Source of the DNA: Leptasterias polaris
Lineage: Eukaryota; Echinodermata; Asteroidea; Forcipulatida; Asteriidae
Reading direction: 5' to 3'
NCBI GenBank assembly: GCA_037783415.1
Contig: JAZGTN010000043.1
Span: 682,001 to 746,000, forward strand
Length of the DNA: 64,000 nucleotides
The position numbers and the translations under genes were made by a program. Below are positions 54,877 through 64,000 of this stretch, piece after piece (position 1 is the first letter of the stretch; every line of letters starts with the position of its first letter). Below the pieces are notes generated by a model that was given only the letters and a program-made list of their open reading frames with translations, was not told where the DNA came from and ran no database searches.

Positions 54877-55938
54877 GTAAGTCACTATTCTGTTATCATT
54901 ACACATATCAAGACCCATTTAAGCCTCTACGAAACAGAGCGATCATGCTCCGTTAAAGTCACCTGGAAATATATATATATATTTTTTTTAAATATAAGAG
55001 TATATGTATATTAACAATAAAACAATTTTTTGAGTAATTGTTTGTCAGTATTTATATGTTTAAAAAATACATAAAGTTGTTTGGGGGCGACTCCGCCCAT
55101 CCCTTTTTGTGACGTCAATCGAGGAAGACTTCGCCTCGATTGAACATCGACCCCACTCGAACTTGCCTGCATTTACGTTGAATATATACACGTGCAAGTA
55201 GTGAGATTGTACGTTTCGTTTTGTTATCCAAAAGGTTTTTTTTTCTTGCATTTTTCCAGCGAAAATTGCTGCTGGATGCAGCAAAATGACTAAAGATGGG
55301 GTCAGCCAGCATTTTTTTCTTGCAGATCCCAAATATAGGCAGTTACGGGCATCGAAAGTTAGGCTGAGCGAGGGCAAAGTGGTCCGGTCCGACGTCGTTT
55401 TCAGCGCTTTAATGCAGCGAACACTTGGATAGCCCGGGGATTTTTTCGTTGGTAGTAGTGTGCACGGGAAGTTGCTGTGAAGCTTAGGTTACCAGCGAAA
55501 TATTTCTGGTGGAAAAACAATACCTCGTATTATCCGTGTTCTCGTTATGACCATGCTCGTATCTTCCGTTTTTAAGACATAGAAACGCGCATGGGACAGT
55601 TCGGGACCGGTGAAAAACCTCGTATAAACTGGCGTCTCGTATTAGTCGACTGTACACTGTCCTAGGATTGCATTGGGTGGTGACGTCCGAATACGAAAAC
55701 GCATCATACTGATCAGGTACCCAGACGTAATGTACGGGGCCAGACCACACATTTTCTCCTGCCTCGATTGACGTCACGAACAGCGCCATGTAAAGGGGGC
55801 CTATTTTTTAATTTGTAATTAAAAGAAAAATACAATTTTTTAACCTTAGTAAATTGTTTATTCACATTCCACTCATAAAAATGTAAATATATTAATGACA
55901 ATTTAAAGCTTTATTTTGAAAAAATACCACTGCCAGAT

Positions 55939-56335
55939 GCCTTTAATGCTCCTTTGGTTTTTGGGACCGTTCGATTGTTTTAATCATATATAAATTTAGA
56001 TATATACAATAAAACTAACCTGTGAAAACTTCACTTCAAAAGGTGGTCGCGTTTTTGAGATATCGCCAAAAAACCGGAGCTAATTTGTCCACGCAGGAAG
56101 AATAATCCCTATAGGAATACACCATCTAAGAAACGTTTCTGACAGAAACTTTTCTCAGATTCAAATTTCGGGGCATAAAACCTTTTAATATTTTTTCATA
56201 ACCATATTACTTCGGAGTGAAATGATTCTCAAAATGCTTTATACTATCGAAAGCTGATACTTCTAAACAAGTAAGTTCTTATTGCCATTAATGTTAAGAG
56301 TGATTACCAAACGTAGGCTATACCTTCCCTTTAAC
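55939..56335 (+). mobile_element. MITE-like element D, copy 2
   Basis: Shares TTTGGTTTTTGGGACCGTTC, CAGGAAGAATAAT, TACTTCGGAGTGAAATGATT and CCTTCCCTTTAAC with 43,280-43,636. It has an extra segment, GAAACGTTTCTGACAGAAAC, also present in copy 3. Confidence 0.8.
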
Positions 56336-57002
56336 ACTTATTATGACTGCCGGATAAATGCAATGCTTGCAATCGATCGGAATCAAAATCGCGGGAAAAG
56401 AATATTTTTTATTAGGTCCTTGAATTAAGGTCCTTTAATTGTAACATCAACGTTTTGAATATCAACATCAGCATTAACGTCCGTATTACTACGACCAGTT
56501 ATCCACAGGATGCATGTTGCCTAGTGAGTAATTATCTGCAATCCTTGTTTTGTTTTACTTTTTTTGATTTTTTTGTATCAAGGTTGTTTTGTTTTCTTTA
56601 GTGGCAAAATGGGTGGGTAAGTATTGTTTGTATAAGACAAACAGTCTCGATGCAGTAATGTAAACAACTTGACCCTCGCGCAGGAAAAAAATAAATGACG
56701 ACCTTCTTGTGAATAGCCTATTATTGGTCAAGTTTATTGTCCTAAATGAATTCATATTGATGTTTCGAGGCTGCTCTGTAGATGCCAATTTGAAATGGCT
56801 TAATAAATCGGGGGTGGGGGTTTTAGTTAGAAAACATTTAGATTCAGCGTGTTTACTTTTTTTCCCAAAATGTACTTGTCCTGTATTTTCCTTCCGTTGT
56901 GGTTTTGTCGCGTTTCATTTTCTTACGTTTATAGTTTTTTTTTATATCGCAAAACATTGCAAATTTATTGCTAAACATACAGTTTTCATTTTGAAAGGGA
57001 CC

Positions 57003-57395
57003 ATTAAAGGGTCTGCGTACGTTTGGTAATGTCTTTGAAAATTAATGGCAATAACAACTTACGTGGTTAGAAGTACAGCAGCTTTCGATAGTATAAAGCA
57101 TTTTGAGAATCATTTCAATTCGAAGTAACGCGGTTATGGGAAAAGATATCAGGTTTTATGTCAAAATTTTTTGAATCTGAGAAACGTTTCTGTCAGAAAC
57201 GTTTCACAGATTGTGTATTCCTATAGGGGAAAATCTTCCTGTGTGGACATATTCGCTCCGGTTTCTTCGGCGATATCTCAAAAACGCGACCACCTTTTGA
57301 AATGAAATGTTCACAGGTTAGTTGTCTTGTACATTTAGATAAGATTAAAACAATCGAATGTTTCCAAAAATCAAAGGTATACTTTGCCTTTAAAC
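57003..57395 (-). mobile_element. MITE-like element D, copy 3 (inverted)
   Basis: Reverse-orientation copy, starting CCATTAAAGGGTCTGCG and ending ATACTTTGCCTTTAAAC on the plus strand. It contains GAAACGTTTCTGTCAGAAAC. Together with copy 2 it gives the pre-mRNA of the receptor gene ~390-nt complementary arms separated by about 670 nt. Confidence 0.8.
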
Positions 57396-57712
57396 AAAGC
57401 TGAGAAAACTTCATCATGCAACGTGGTGATGCTTAAGCCCCGGTCAAAATGGGTCCATGATAGGAAGATGCGGGTTCACGACAGAAAAGAGGAGATTTCG
57501 TGGCGTGTTTATTCGATGTTGTACATTGTAGTATACGAAAAAGTGGGTGTTCTACGACAACAAAATCAGTTTTGGCTTAAAATTGGGACTACCCTATTTT
57601 CACTCCAAGAAAATTTGTCGGCTTTTTGTCTATTAAGTAGTGTCGTGTTGTGTGGTGAAACCTCCTTACGAACTTCCTTCGACAAATTTCGTACAAAATA
57701 CCCACGACAGTA

Positions 57713-57741
57713 GTACGACAGTCGCATGACTGTCGTACGAC
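57713..57741. repeat. palindrome cluster
   Basis: TACGACAGTC-GCAT-GACTGTCGTA is a 10-bp stem hairpin. It lies in a ~400-bp region with repeated GTCGTACGAC and CACGAC motifs (57,480-57,970). Confidence 0.6.
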
Positions 57742-58966
57742 AGTATCACGACCGTAGCACGACTGTCACACGTGATTATTGACCACTAATATTCCACTAA
57801 AGGTCATGTTTGTCGCACTACTGTTTTGGGATTGTCGTACGACAAAACCACGAAACTTTCTCCTATGTCTGCATATTCCTGTCGTAACGGCTTCAACATT
57901 TCAATTGACAACTTATACGAACATTGTATTGTCCTATACGAAATGTTACCACGACGGAAACATTTATATTTCGTACGAACAAAAAACGTGGATTTCATTT
58001 TGACCACGGCTTTAGTGAGAAAACACTAATAATTATTCATGTATTTCAGGAAACATGATTCATGATTAACTAGTTTTTATTTGACAAGTCAAAATACCTA
58101 CGAAGGGCACTGTTCCCATTGTTTGAGATTCCTGTCATTTGGTCGGTGTATCAGCAAATGTATAAATATTTAAGCCATCCGTGCATGCGATCAAACCGGT
58201 AGTCGGAAACATAATGGCTTCTCATTCGTACCGGAAGCAATATATTATTTACACGACCAACCTCTTCAAACCTAGATCTCCAATGATGGGCGGTTTTTAA
58301 GTAAATTATTTATTTTCCGCCCGCGATTCTCATTAGCGGTGCTGTTTACGCCACATGTGTTGACTGAGAGTTATAACAAGTTTTAAGTCCTTTGGTCACG
58401 TGGTTGCTGGACGCCACATTCGGTTCAAATGTAGCACAACCCAATGTGCAGTCTAATATCACAGCCCGAGTTTTCGCCAACCGAGGTTGGAGAACTATGG
58501 AAAGCCATAACTGCAAATTAAAAACAGATAGCCATAGTTTGTAGCAATGTTACACAATAGTGTTGAGATTTTTGGAAACGAATCAACCAATCATGGAAGG
58601 TATTTCAGTTCATGAATCTTTACAGAAAATGTTAAATTTGGTCGTAACATTTTTTAACACGATTGCTAACATTCGGCCGTCCATATCAACCGGCGCACTT
58701 TGTTTATCAACAATGGCAAGGTCTATAGCCTGGCATTCTGTGTGCGCACATGCGCTTTTGGGGGGGACCGACGAAAATGGTCGCACGTAACTCTTTGGCC
58801 GTTACCGAATCGAGTGACTCCGGCTACGGCTGTTGCCCTTGGCTGCAACGACAAGTACGCTAAAGAATGTACCTTTTCAGCAATCCAGCTATAGCCAATG
58901 CTGAAGCCGTCTTTGACACCGCCTTTCAAAGCACAGCTCTGGTTTACGCCCCTTTTTCGTTCACAG

Positions 58967-59102
58967 TACAACTTTTTCACTAATGCATTCCATGACGTCA
59001 TCATCTTGTTTTCTCTCGCTGTGAACGAGACGTTGAGCGAGAATGGCAACCTATCAGATGGGCTAGCACTGACAAGAAAGATGTGGAACAGGACATTTGA
59101 AG
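58967..59102 (+). CDS. natriuretic-peptide-receptor-like protein, exon 4
   Basis: CCCTTTTTCGTTCACAG is a strong acceptor; the donor is GAAG|GTAAAA. 136 nt, entered in phase 0 and left in phase 1. It encodes YNFFTNAFHDVIILFSLAVN, ETLSENGNLSDGLALTRKMW and NRTFE. The FHDxIxLxxxAVxETL...MWNRTFEG pattern matches natriuretic peptide receptors, including the conserved NRT glycosylation site. Two further sites (NET, NLS) are present. Confidence 0.93.
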
Positions 59103-61273
59103 GTAAAACAGGGTAAACTATATAAAAGGTAGGGTCCTAGAATGGGTTTTGTCAACGTAATGCTGGAGGTACAATGGGTATACCGGTAGTACATTGGGTC
59201 CTACGGGTTATAGCGCGTCGCATTCGCAGGACTTTCTAGTAATAAATAAGACACATAATGACAGTGCTCTAAACCAGTCAGAAGGCACAGTATTTGTAAG
59301 GGGTGTTTGACACATTTTTTGACTTAGTCCCATTCAAATATTTACATTCTACTTTGGTTTTGGCTTGAAGCTGTCTCATCAATCGATCTATTTTTGCTAC
59401 GCAATGAATTTGATAAAACTCTCGCGTGCTGCACGTGGTATTTACGTAAAACTCATAAAAGTGCGTTCAAAAAATTACTTGCCTGAAAAACCTTAAAATC
59501 ATGTGCACACGTCTGTGTCTTTCTTCGCTGTAAAAATGTAAATCCTTTTGAATTGTGCAAACTATCAGAGAATAAGAGGGTGCATGAGGCACGCCCCCTT
59601 TTTGCCGACTGATGTTATTTTTTCTAAGATGAGAACAGAAAGGCATGGGGCTTTGGACCCCACCCCGTGGCAAGCTTCGCATTTGCCCACTGGCCTTTTC
59701 AAGGAAAACAAAAGTAGTAAGGTGAAAAAGCACAAACAAATTTACTATCTGCTCAAAACATTTAAAATTAAAATTTCAAAGTATAGTCCGAGGCCCTTCA
59801 GCGGGACCCGTGTGGTAGGCTTCGCAATGCACGCTAGCACACTATCCGTAATACTATAGAGTGAATTTTTAGCTTTTAGTACAATTTAAAAGAGAACATA
59901 AATAAATATGGAAAACATTCGAATGTTTTTTACCTCTTTATTTCTGAATGCTTTGCTGGGTCTGTCCTTGATACTAATCATGTGCATTGAGTATTGCACT
60001 CAAAATGTCAAATTCCTCCCCACACTTTGGTGCACAAATTTAATTATCTTTTCCTGCTTTTTGGCAAGTGAGCAGGTGTCTGAAAGTGAGCAGGTGTCTG
60101 AAAGTGCGCAGGTGTCTGAAAGTGCGCATGGTTTTCAGTCATGTGGGCATCTCTCTAATGGGTTTTATGAGTTGTGCCTCAAAAAGCAGTGCAATTTCAT
60201 TTGTCGACTCGTTGCTAATGACTCAGTCCCATGCCGATTAGGTTTGGGTGGGGGAGAGGGGGGGGGGGGGGGTTGGAGGAAAAGACCCATACTTTAAAGT
60301 TGTCCTTTTAAGCGGAGGAGTGATGTTAGTCCTCAACAAGATTAATTGACCTTCACATTTTAGCCGAAAATGTGAAGATTAAAAGGTCATTACATGGACT
60401 GCTGTACGAATACTAATTGTGCAATAGACCGTGTAACCTTTATTTAATACAAAAATAGTGTCCTTTTACATTCCATGGCCTTTCTGGCAGGCAAGATACT
60501 ATACACCTGCCAGTTAGTAAATTTTTGATTTTGTGTCAAAACTTCCACATAAATTAAAGACTTTAAAAAGTAAACAGCTGAACTCATTTTGAGATGTGCT
60601 CCCCTTTTCATATCCAAATTCCCAAAAAATCAGACAGCACAATCTTCATCAAATGTAAGATTGAACTTGTATTCCACTGAGTCGTGTACAAATTGTGACT
60701 GCAGGAACTCCAGGCTCTTTATTAGACATGGAGATGTCACAGGTTTCGTGGTCTTTACACTGAGTAACGATTCTTCCCTTTCGAAAAATGCAATTTCTCC
60801 GGCAAAATGACGAATGTAAACCCAAGCAATACTCACAATGCAGTACCAGGGAGATACCTTACCAACGTAATTAACAAAAGGGACATTCGTCAGAGCCATG
60901 CTCCGTTTAAATTAAAACCTCGTCATAAGCCCTGTGTCTACGGGTGTCACAAGTTATGTGTTTCATTGTTTGCCCAGTTGCAAAGCCCACATGAATTGAA
61001 CGTCCTGGTGTGGTTTTTTGTGTGGGTTTTTTTGTTTTTGGGGGGAAGGAAAAATCTCCTAACCTCCCACCAAAAAAACAAAACACCAGGACGTTCAATT
61101 GATGTGGGCTTTGCAACTGGGCAAACAATGAAACACATAACTTTTGAAGTGAGTCCCCAAAATGCCCCATATCGAACACCGTACGTGTATCAAGCCTACA
61201 TTATTCGCTGCTAGCAACGATACTGTTTTATATCTACACGACTTAACTCCAAACTCTGTCCATTTTTCAACAG
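59103..61273 (+). other. intron 4 with short tandem repeat and long hairpin
   Basis: GT-AG intron. It contains about three and a half tandem copies of an 18-bp unit (AGTGAGCAGGTGTCTGAA) at ~60,066-60,128, a poly-G run at ~60,256-60,273 and a 60-bp-armed inverted repeat ending only about 130 bp before exon 5. Confidence 0.75.
60951..61143. repeat. 60-bp-armed inverted repeat in intron 4
   Basis: Arms 60,951-61,010 and 61,084-61,143 are reverse complements at 59 of 60 positions (single mismatch within CACATGAATTG / CACATCAATTG). The ~73-bp spacer is G/T-rich and then A/C-rich, and partly self-complementary too. Probably a recent palindromic MITE-like insertion. Confidence 0.92.
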
Positions 61274-61368
61274 GCATTTCGGGCTTGGTAACGGTTAACG
61301 AGAACGGCGACAGAGATGCAGATTATTCATTGTGGCACATGACGGATACTTCCAACGGCCAGTTCACG
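61274..61368 (+). CDS. natriuretic-peptide-receptor-like protein, exon 5
   Basis: The TTTTTCAACAG acceptor and ACG|GTAAAG donor bound 95 nt, entered in phase 1 and left in phase 0. The split codon gives Gly, completing the family motif RTFEG. It encodes ISGLVTVNENGDRDADYSLW and then HMTDTSNGQFT. The GxxxxxxNGDRxxDxSLWxM pattern is typical of the membrane-proximal part of this ectodomain. The next exons (juxtamembrane, transmembrane, intracellular) are not found before the window ends. Confidence 0.93.
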
Positions 61369-61889
61369 GTAAAGCAAATTATAGATTATAAATGTCCATC
61401 ATGCATTCTTGATGGCATACAACCTCGCGGATGCGGTTTATTCAGGTGTTGCTCTTATTGTTCCCCGTGCGTACATTCGGTGCTTGATATGTGGCAGTGA
61501 GTACTCCATCCTATTGTCTCTTCATTGTGTTCTGGGAATCTCAGGAATTCTTTAGATGATTTTAAGGGGGGGGGGGGTACTTCTGCACAGGAGGAAAAGA
61601 GTGTGTTAAAGTATTATAATTTTAAAATTTTATTATTTTATATTTTATTTTAATTGATTTTTTATATTTTTTTATTTTTGTATTTATTTATTTTTATTTG
61701 TATCTATTATTAATATTTTTTTGAGGGGACAACCTCTGCCACATATCGGGTATGGCATACGTGTGTCAGCCCACTATTGAATAAAGGTGTATACCGGAAA
61801 GCGCTTTGTTATCCCTGTTCACTGGTATACGAGACCATTCCTCAAACAACTCCTTTATGTTAACGCTAATGTAATGGTTAATCCCATAA
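61369..61889. other. intronic; poly-G and AT-rich low complexity
   Basis: Start of the following intron. Poly-G at ~61,567-61,577 and a T/A-rich low-complexity tract at ~61,616-61,725. No next exon is seen. Confidence 0.6.
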
Positions 61890-62060
61890 CATAATACCGC
61901 CTCGGACCTCGCAGGTTCCCATTTTTACGCCTGGGTGAAGAGAAGTAACTTATGGTTAAGTGTTTTGCTCCGGCTTGGACTCATGTCATGACCTGGATTC
62001 AAACCAACATCCCGATGAGTAGATCGTCAGAACTTTAATCAGATGTGCTATATAGAGAGA
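61890..62060 (-). mobile_element. old, truncated SINE, copy 3
   Basis: On the minus strand, AGTTCTGACGATCTACTCAT, TTGGTTTGAATCCAGGTCAT, AGCAAAACACTTAACCATAA and CTTCTCTTCACCCAGGCGTA follow the order of the SINEs at 48.2 and 51.6 kb. The 5' head start and the 3' tail are missing. The CTTCTCTTCACCCAGG block is the best preserved part. Confidence 0.7.
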
Positions 62061-62839
62061 TATTTCCATTGTAATACTTTCAAATAGAAGACGTCTATAA
62101 TGCTACCATATTGCGTAAAAAAAACCAGGTGAACATGTACTGATTTGGATCACACCAACAAATGCGAATTGTTCCTTCTGATTCCAGCTTGTTTTGAATG
62201 GGAGAAAATGGCGACCACGGAAAAGGTATATTTGCCCTTTTAAGTGGTTGTGTGTACCAAACACAAACTGTTGTACTATAAACACGGAGGATGCTATAAA
62301 GCAAAAGAAACTGACCGTGTTGCTACATAAAGTCCGTAGGAGAAAGCGTTTGTCACTTTTAATTAAATCAATAACCGGGGAAATTTGTTTGGGAGACCAT
62401 GGAGGAAGGAGACTGTCACAGATCTGTGTGTTTTAAAAGCCTCAATATCTGATTATCCGCCACAGAAAAGCACTTTGGCACTGGCAAAAATAGGGCATCT
62501 CTGGGTGAATTGACGGTATGTACATTCCTTGCTAACACACGAAAATCAGACAGTCCGTTTACACAGCCTCTCGGCGAGTTGTTAGGGGGTTGATTCCATG
62601 ATCGTACCCTGCCCGGCCCCCGTCGGAAGTGGTCCGAAGACTACAAAGAAAAATGCGTGCAGCTGAGATAAGCGCAAAAATCATTGACGCACTCGGTCCA
62701 AGATAGCATTCAAACCTTGAATCAACGTTGACATTTGATTAGCATGGGTTGATTTGGGGGTAATGGTTCATTTACTACGTTACAAAACTGTTTTTCTATT
62801 AGGCCAGTAAGGTTTATGTTGGATGCCGAGGCGATAAAC
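62061..62839. other. no supported feature
   Basis: Short frames only. The 80-codon frame at 62,194-62,436 has no recognisable domain and no fit to the receptor family. Confidence 0.5.
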
Positions 62840-63039
62840 TCAAAGAAAACGCAAATCAATCTTCGCTTTAGGTTTTCATACTGGCTGGTCCTTTTTTGGT
62901 TGATTAAACAACGTAAAAACCAACGTTTGTTTTAGGTTCACATGGTTGATCCGTTTGCGGTTGATAAAATAACGTCAATTTAACGTTTGATTTAGGTTGT
63001 CATTGTCGGTTTGGTTTAAATTTTGTTTGATAAAGCAAC
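62840..63039. repeat. minisatellite, ~70-bp period, ~3 copies
   Basis: Recurring phrases TTTAGGTT(T/C), GGTTGATnAAnnAACGT and CAACGTTTGTTTTAGG / TAACGTTTGATTTAGG. Diverged copies. Confidence 0.6.
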
Positions 63040-63440
63040 TAAGTTCTGAACCACCCGCCTTTGCTTAACAGATGTTTAGTTTTCAATCCTTTTACAGTAA
63101 ATGACTGGAATTGTGGTTCAAATTTAAAAGGAAACACAAGGCTTTCTTTTTACGTACACTTTTCGTAATTTTCGTTAATATTATCATTGAATGGACATTG
63201 AATTGATAAGTCACTATACAAAGTACCTCTTGATATTTTTTATGGCGATTATTTTTTGTAAGGTTAACATGAACACAGTAGTTTTTGGTATCAAATATCA
63301 AATGCTCATACCGTTAAATTACTAAGGCATTAGTTTTGTACAATATCCTCACGATGAAGGGAAGTTACATTCTATGGTTACATAATGAGCGTGGTGTTGG
63401 TATAAGCTTCATTATTTCATCCTTAACGTTAAAGAGCGAC
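63040..63440 (+). repeat. dispersed repeat C, copy 2
   Basis: Diverged direct copy of 39,065-39,510; see there. Confidence 0.7.
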
Positions 63441-64000
63441 CCTAAGATGCCCTCAATATTTTAATTATAGCTTTTTAAGGTCGAGTAGATATCATAGATA
63501 TCAGTTAATAACTATTTTACACTAAATGTTTGGATTTAGCAATAAAGAATTCAATAAAAAAATGCACCTCTCCGCGCGGCTTTTTCAGCCAAAAGTCAAA
63601 AACTGCTGATACTGCAGCAATGACCCCTTGACGTCACCGTTGGCTCGAAACACACTGTCAGCGTTTGACACACACACAAACACGTCTCTTTGATTGGAAA
63701 ACCAAACGAAATCAAGAATTAAAGGTTACATTACCCGACAAATATTATTTCTCTTCACCCAAGGTATCCTAAGTTGGGTCATTTTTGGAATGAAGCCTAC
63801 ACGTTGGATTTTCCCCCCGTAAAAACACGAAAGTTTAAAAATTTGCGAGTAATATCGACTGGTATTACGTAACACTTTGATATCATTATTTGTTTATAAG
63901 TAACCGGTAACAAAGGTCAAGTCTTAATGTCGGGTTTTATTTGTTGATTTGTAAAATATTTCAATGCCAAATTTACTTTATTTTTACAATATGGATACCA
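63441..64000. other. no recognisable feature
   Basis: Unique sequence to the window edge. Confidence 0.4.

Larger units (their letters stand above)
54877..58966 (+). other. intron 3 with an inverted MITE pair
   Basis: A GT-AG intron of about 4.1 kb. It holds two copies of MITE-like element D in opposite orientation (55,939-56,335 and 57,003-57,395) and a cluster of GTCGTACGAC palindromes near 57,700-57,850. No additional exon is recognised. Confidence 0.75.

Noticed and set aside
59908..60297. 129-codon frame in intron 4 with hydrophobic start and EQVSES repeats
   Set aside because: It spans a short tandem repeat and a poly-G run, inside an intron of a gene on the same strand; no recognisable domain.
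62194..62436. 80-codon frame considered as the next receptor exon
   Set aside because: Does not match the juxtamembrane, transmembrane or kinase-homology parts of the family.

Overview
The window is eukaryotic, AT-rich and repeat-dense, with GT-AG introns. Several signs suggest a marine invertebrate, most plausibly a deuterostome such as an echinoderm: a receptor with a natriuretic-peptide-receptor-type ectodomain, SINEs with a tRNA-Leu-derived head and (ATT)n tails, several TIR/MITE families, and a Gmr1-like Ty3/gypsy element. The species assignment is an inference and is weak.

Layout. 1-1,470: three tRNA-like fragments and a G-rich tract. 1,470-7,880: a satellite array of about 18 monomers of about 356 bp, with two dimeric higher-order domains, flanked by diverged copies of one ~190-bp sequence. 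8,100-8,720: a degenerate minisatellite. 9,171-32,679: two nearly identical tandem units of about 11.75 kb. Each unit holds two small MITEs, a ~125-bp minisatellite and a minus-strand Ty3/gypsy retrotransposon. 32,220-34,660 is a further, element-free copy of the sequence just left of the element. 34,661-50,259: mostly non-coding, with one terminal exon of a single-pass membrane protein (37,486-37,693), a foldback element made of heptamer arrays, a LINE 3' fragment, tRNA-like repeats and a SINE. 50,260-61,368: five consecutive exons (409 codons) encoding most of a natriuretic-peptide-receptor-like ectodomain. Its introns carry a SINE, a TIR element, an inverted pair of MITEs and a 60-bp-armed hairpin. 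The transmembrane and intracellular parts are not in the window. 61,369-64,000: an old SINE, a short minisatellite and a dispersed repeat.

The retroelement is the most unusual object. Its pol encodes integrase before reverse transcriptase and RNase H, as in the Gmr1 group. It has a proline-tRNA-type primer binding site, a polypurine tract and one inferred ~1,375-bp LTR, but no recognisable protease. The 5' LTR is missing: directly next to the primer binding site lies an inverted 5' gag copy, which ends in a 26-nt segment of switched orientation and then joins the minisatellite. The whole rearranged element is flanked by ~2.4-kb direct repeats of host sequence, like a giant target-site duplication. 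The composite was later duplicated in tandem with 2-bp microhomology at the junction. One pol copy is intact (1002 aa) and the other carries a 2-nt deletion; gag of the main element is broken in both. The near-identity of the two units also makes an assembly artefact possible, so long-read support would matter.
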